Origin: Aquabacter sp. L1I39
GTDB lineage: Bacteria; Pseudomonadota; Alphaproteobacteria; Rhizobiales; Xanthobacteraceae
DNA: 64,000 bases
Direction of reading: 5' to 3'
Assembly: GCF_017742835.1 (NCBI RefSeq)
Contig: NZ_CP072392.1
Coordinates: forward strand, 955,388-1,019,387
Shown: positions 63,667 through 64,000 of the stretch, one piece after another
Layout of the letters: every line of letters starts with the position of its first letter
Position numbering within the stretch: position 1 is the stretch's first letter
Program-made: the position numbers and the translations under genes
The notes under the pieces: generated by a model
Seen by the model: only the letters and a program-made list of their open reading frames with translations
Told to the model about the DNA's origin: nothing
The model's database searches: none

Positions 63667-64000
63667 ATGGCCGCCCCTTCCGCGCAGCTTCCCAAGCGCG
63701 CCATCTTTCTGAGCCAGCCGGTGCTGCTTGGGCTTGGCTTTGCCATGCTCATCGCCATCAGCTCCGCCTCCATCTTCCTTGTGAACCGGGCGCGCGACGA
63801 CTCCAACAAGGTCGCTCATACGCTCAAGGTTGAGAACAGCCTGTCCGAAGTGCGGGTGATGATCCGCCGGGCGGAGAGTTCTGAGCGCGGCTATCTGCTG
63901 ACCGGCCGCGACAGCTTTCTTGAGGTCTTCGACCGGGCGGTGGACGATATCGAGCCGGCGCTGGAAACCCTTTCACAGCTCACGGCCGACAATCCCAACC
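63667..64000 (+). CDS. CHASE3-domain sensor protein, N-terminal part (cut by the right edge)
   Basis: The first 111 residues of a membrane sensor. MAAPSAQLPKRAIFLSQPVL begins a short cytoplasmic part, a membrane segment spans about 14-39, and the extracytoplasmic region has the CHASE3 pattern with VRVMIRRAESSERGYLLTGR and a second helix starting LEVFDRAVDDIEPALETL. CHASE3 domains usually front histidine kinases, diguanylate cyclases or chemoreceptors, but the output domain lies outside the window, so its class is open. It diverges from the glutamine synthetase-like gene. Confidence 0.85.
   Translation, partial: MAAPSAQLPKRAIFLSQPVLLGLGFAMLIAISSASIFLVNRARDDSNKVAHTLKVENSLSEVRVMIRRAESSERGYLLTGRDSFLEVFDRAVDDIEPALETLSQLTADNPN

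Noticed and set aside
63432..63833. 133-codon plus-strand frame across the glnA-like/CHASE3 gap
   Set aside because: It overlaps the CHASE3 gene in another frame, and its second half is a typical out-of-frame translation of that gene.
1..64000. tRNA, rRNA, riboswitch (other than the rpsF leader), CRISPR, insertion sequence or prophage
   Set aside because: No cloverleaf with a TTCGA-type T-arm, no spaced direct repeats, no transposase or integrase and no phage genes were seen on either strand.

Overview
The window is a GC-rich stretch (about two-thirds GC by eye) of an alphaproteobacterial chromosome. Gene order points to Hyphomicrobiales: rpsF-rpsR-DUF2232-rplI, dnaB-alr-radA-cvpA-purF, lptF-lptG-lptD-surA-pdxA-rsmA, fabD-fabG-acpP-fabF-mltG. 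Within that order Xanthobacteraceae (Xanthobacter/Azorhizobium/Aquabacter type) is my best guess, from overall protein character only. Almost everything is chromosomal core. I see no phage, insertion sequence, CRISPR array, rRNA or tRNA.

Layout. 1-2 kb: a GMC-type flavoprotein oxidoreductase, with the start of an unknown gene running off the left edge. 2-11 kb: a malonate utilisation locus. A GntR/FCD regulator (matR) diverges from malonyl-CoA decarboxylase (matA), malonyl-CoA synthetase (matB) and a TRAP transporter (matP-matQ-matM); an exported alpha/beta-hydrolase-like protein follows. 11-14.5 kb: a transglutaminase and a circularly permuted ATP-grasp/alpha-E fusion. 15-20 kb: YggU, YggT, a small exported protein, accA, an L,D-transpeptidase lipoprotein and a small membrane protein. 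20-24 kb: a LysR regulator divergent from a reductase, a second transglutaminase and an FAD oxidoreductase. 24-37 kb (minus strand): pepA, an SDR, purF, cvpA, radA, alr, dnaB, cfa, rplI, DUF2232, rpsR, rpsF. 37.6-44.8 kb (plus strand): the fab cluster, mltG, the YicC endoribonuclease and gmk. 45-59.7 kb (minus strand): a histidine acid phosphatase, rsmA, pdxA, surA-like, lptD, lptG, lptF, mepA, der, a lipoprotein, a YfgM-like protein and nadE. 59.8-64 kb: an MFS exporter, two small genes around a perfect FNR/FixK-type box, a glutamine synthetase-like enzyme, and the N-terminus of a CHASE3 sensor protein.

How genes work together. MatPQM should import malonate, MatB activates it to malonyl-CoA and MatA decarboxylates it to acetyl-CoA; AccA and FabD/G/AcpP/FabF are the neighbouring malonyl-CoA-based fatty acid synthesis genes. 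LptD/F/G, a SurA-like chaperone, MltG, MepA, the L,D-transpeptidase and Alr form a strong envelope theme.

The least expected signals are non-coding or very small. A canonical TTGATC-N2-GATCAA box with a correctly spaced -10 lies upstream of an unannotated 34-residue membrane protein. A 114-bp double-hairpin repeat occurs twice, both times between convergent genes, with a compensatory stem change between copies. A probable S6:S18-responsive leader precedes rpsF. Several intercistronic hairpins carry UNCG tetraloops on the transcribed strand.
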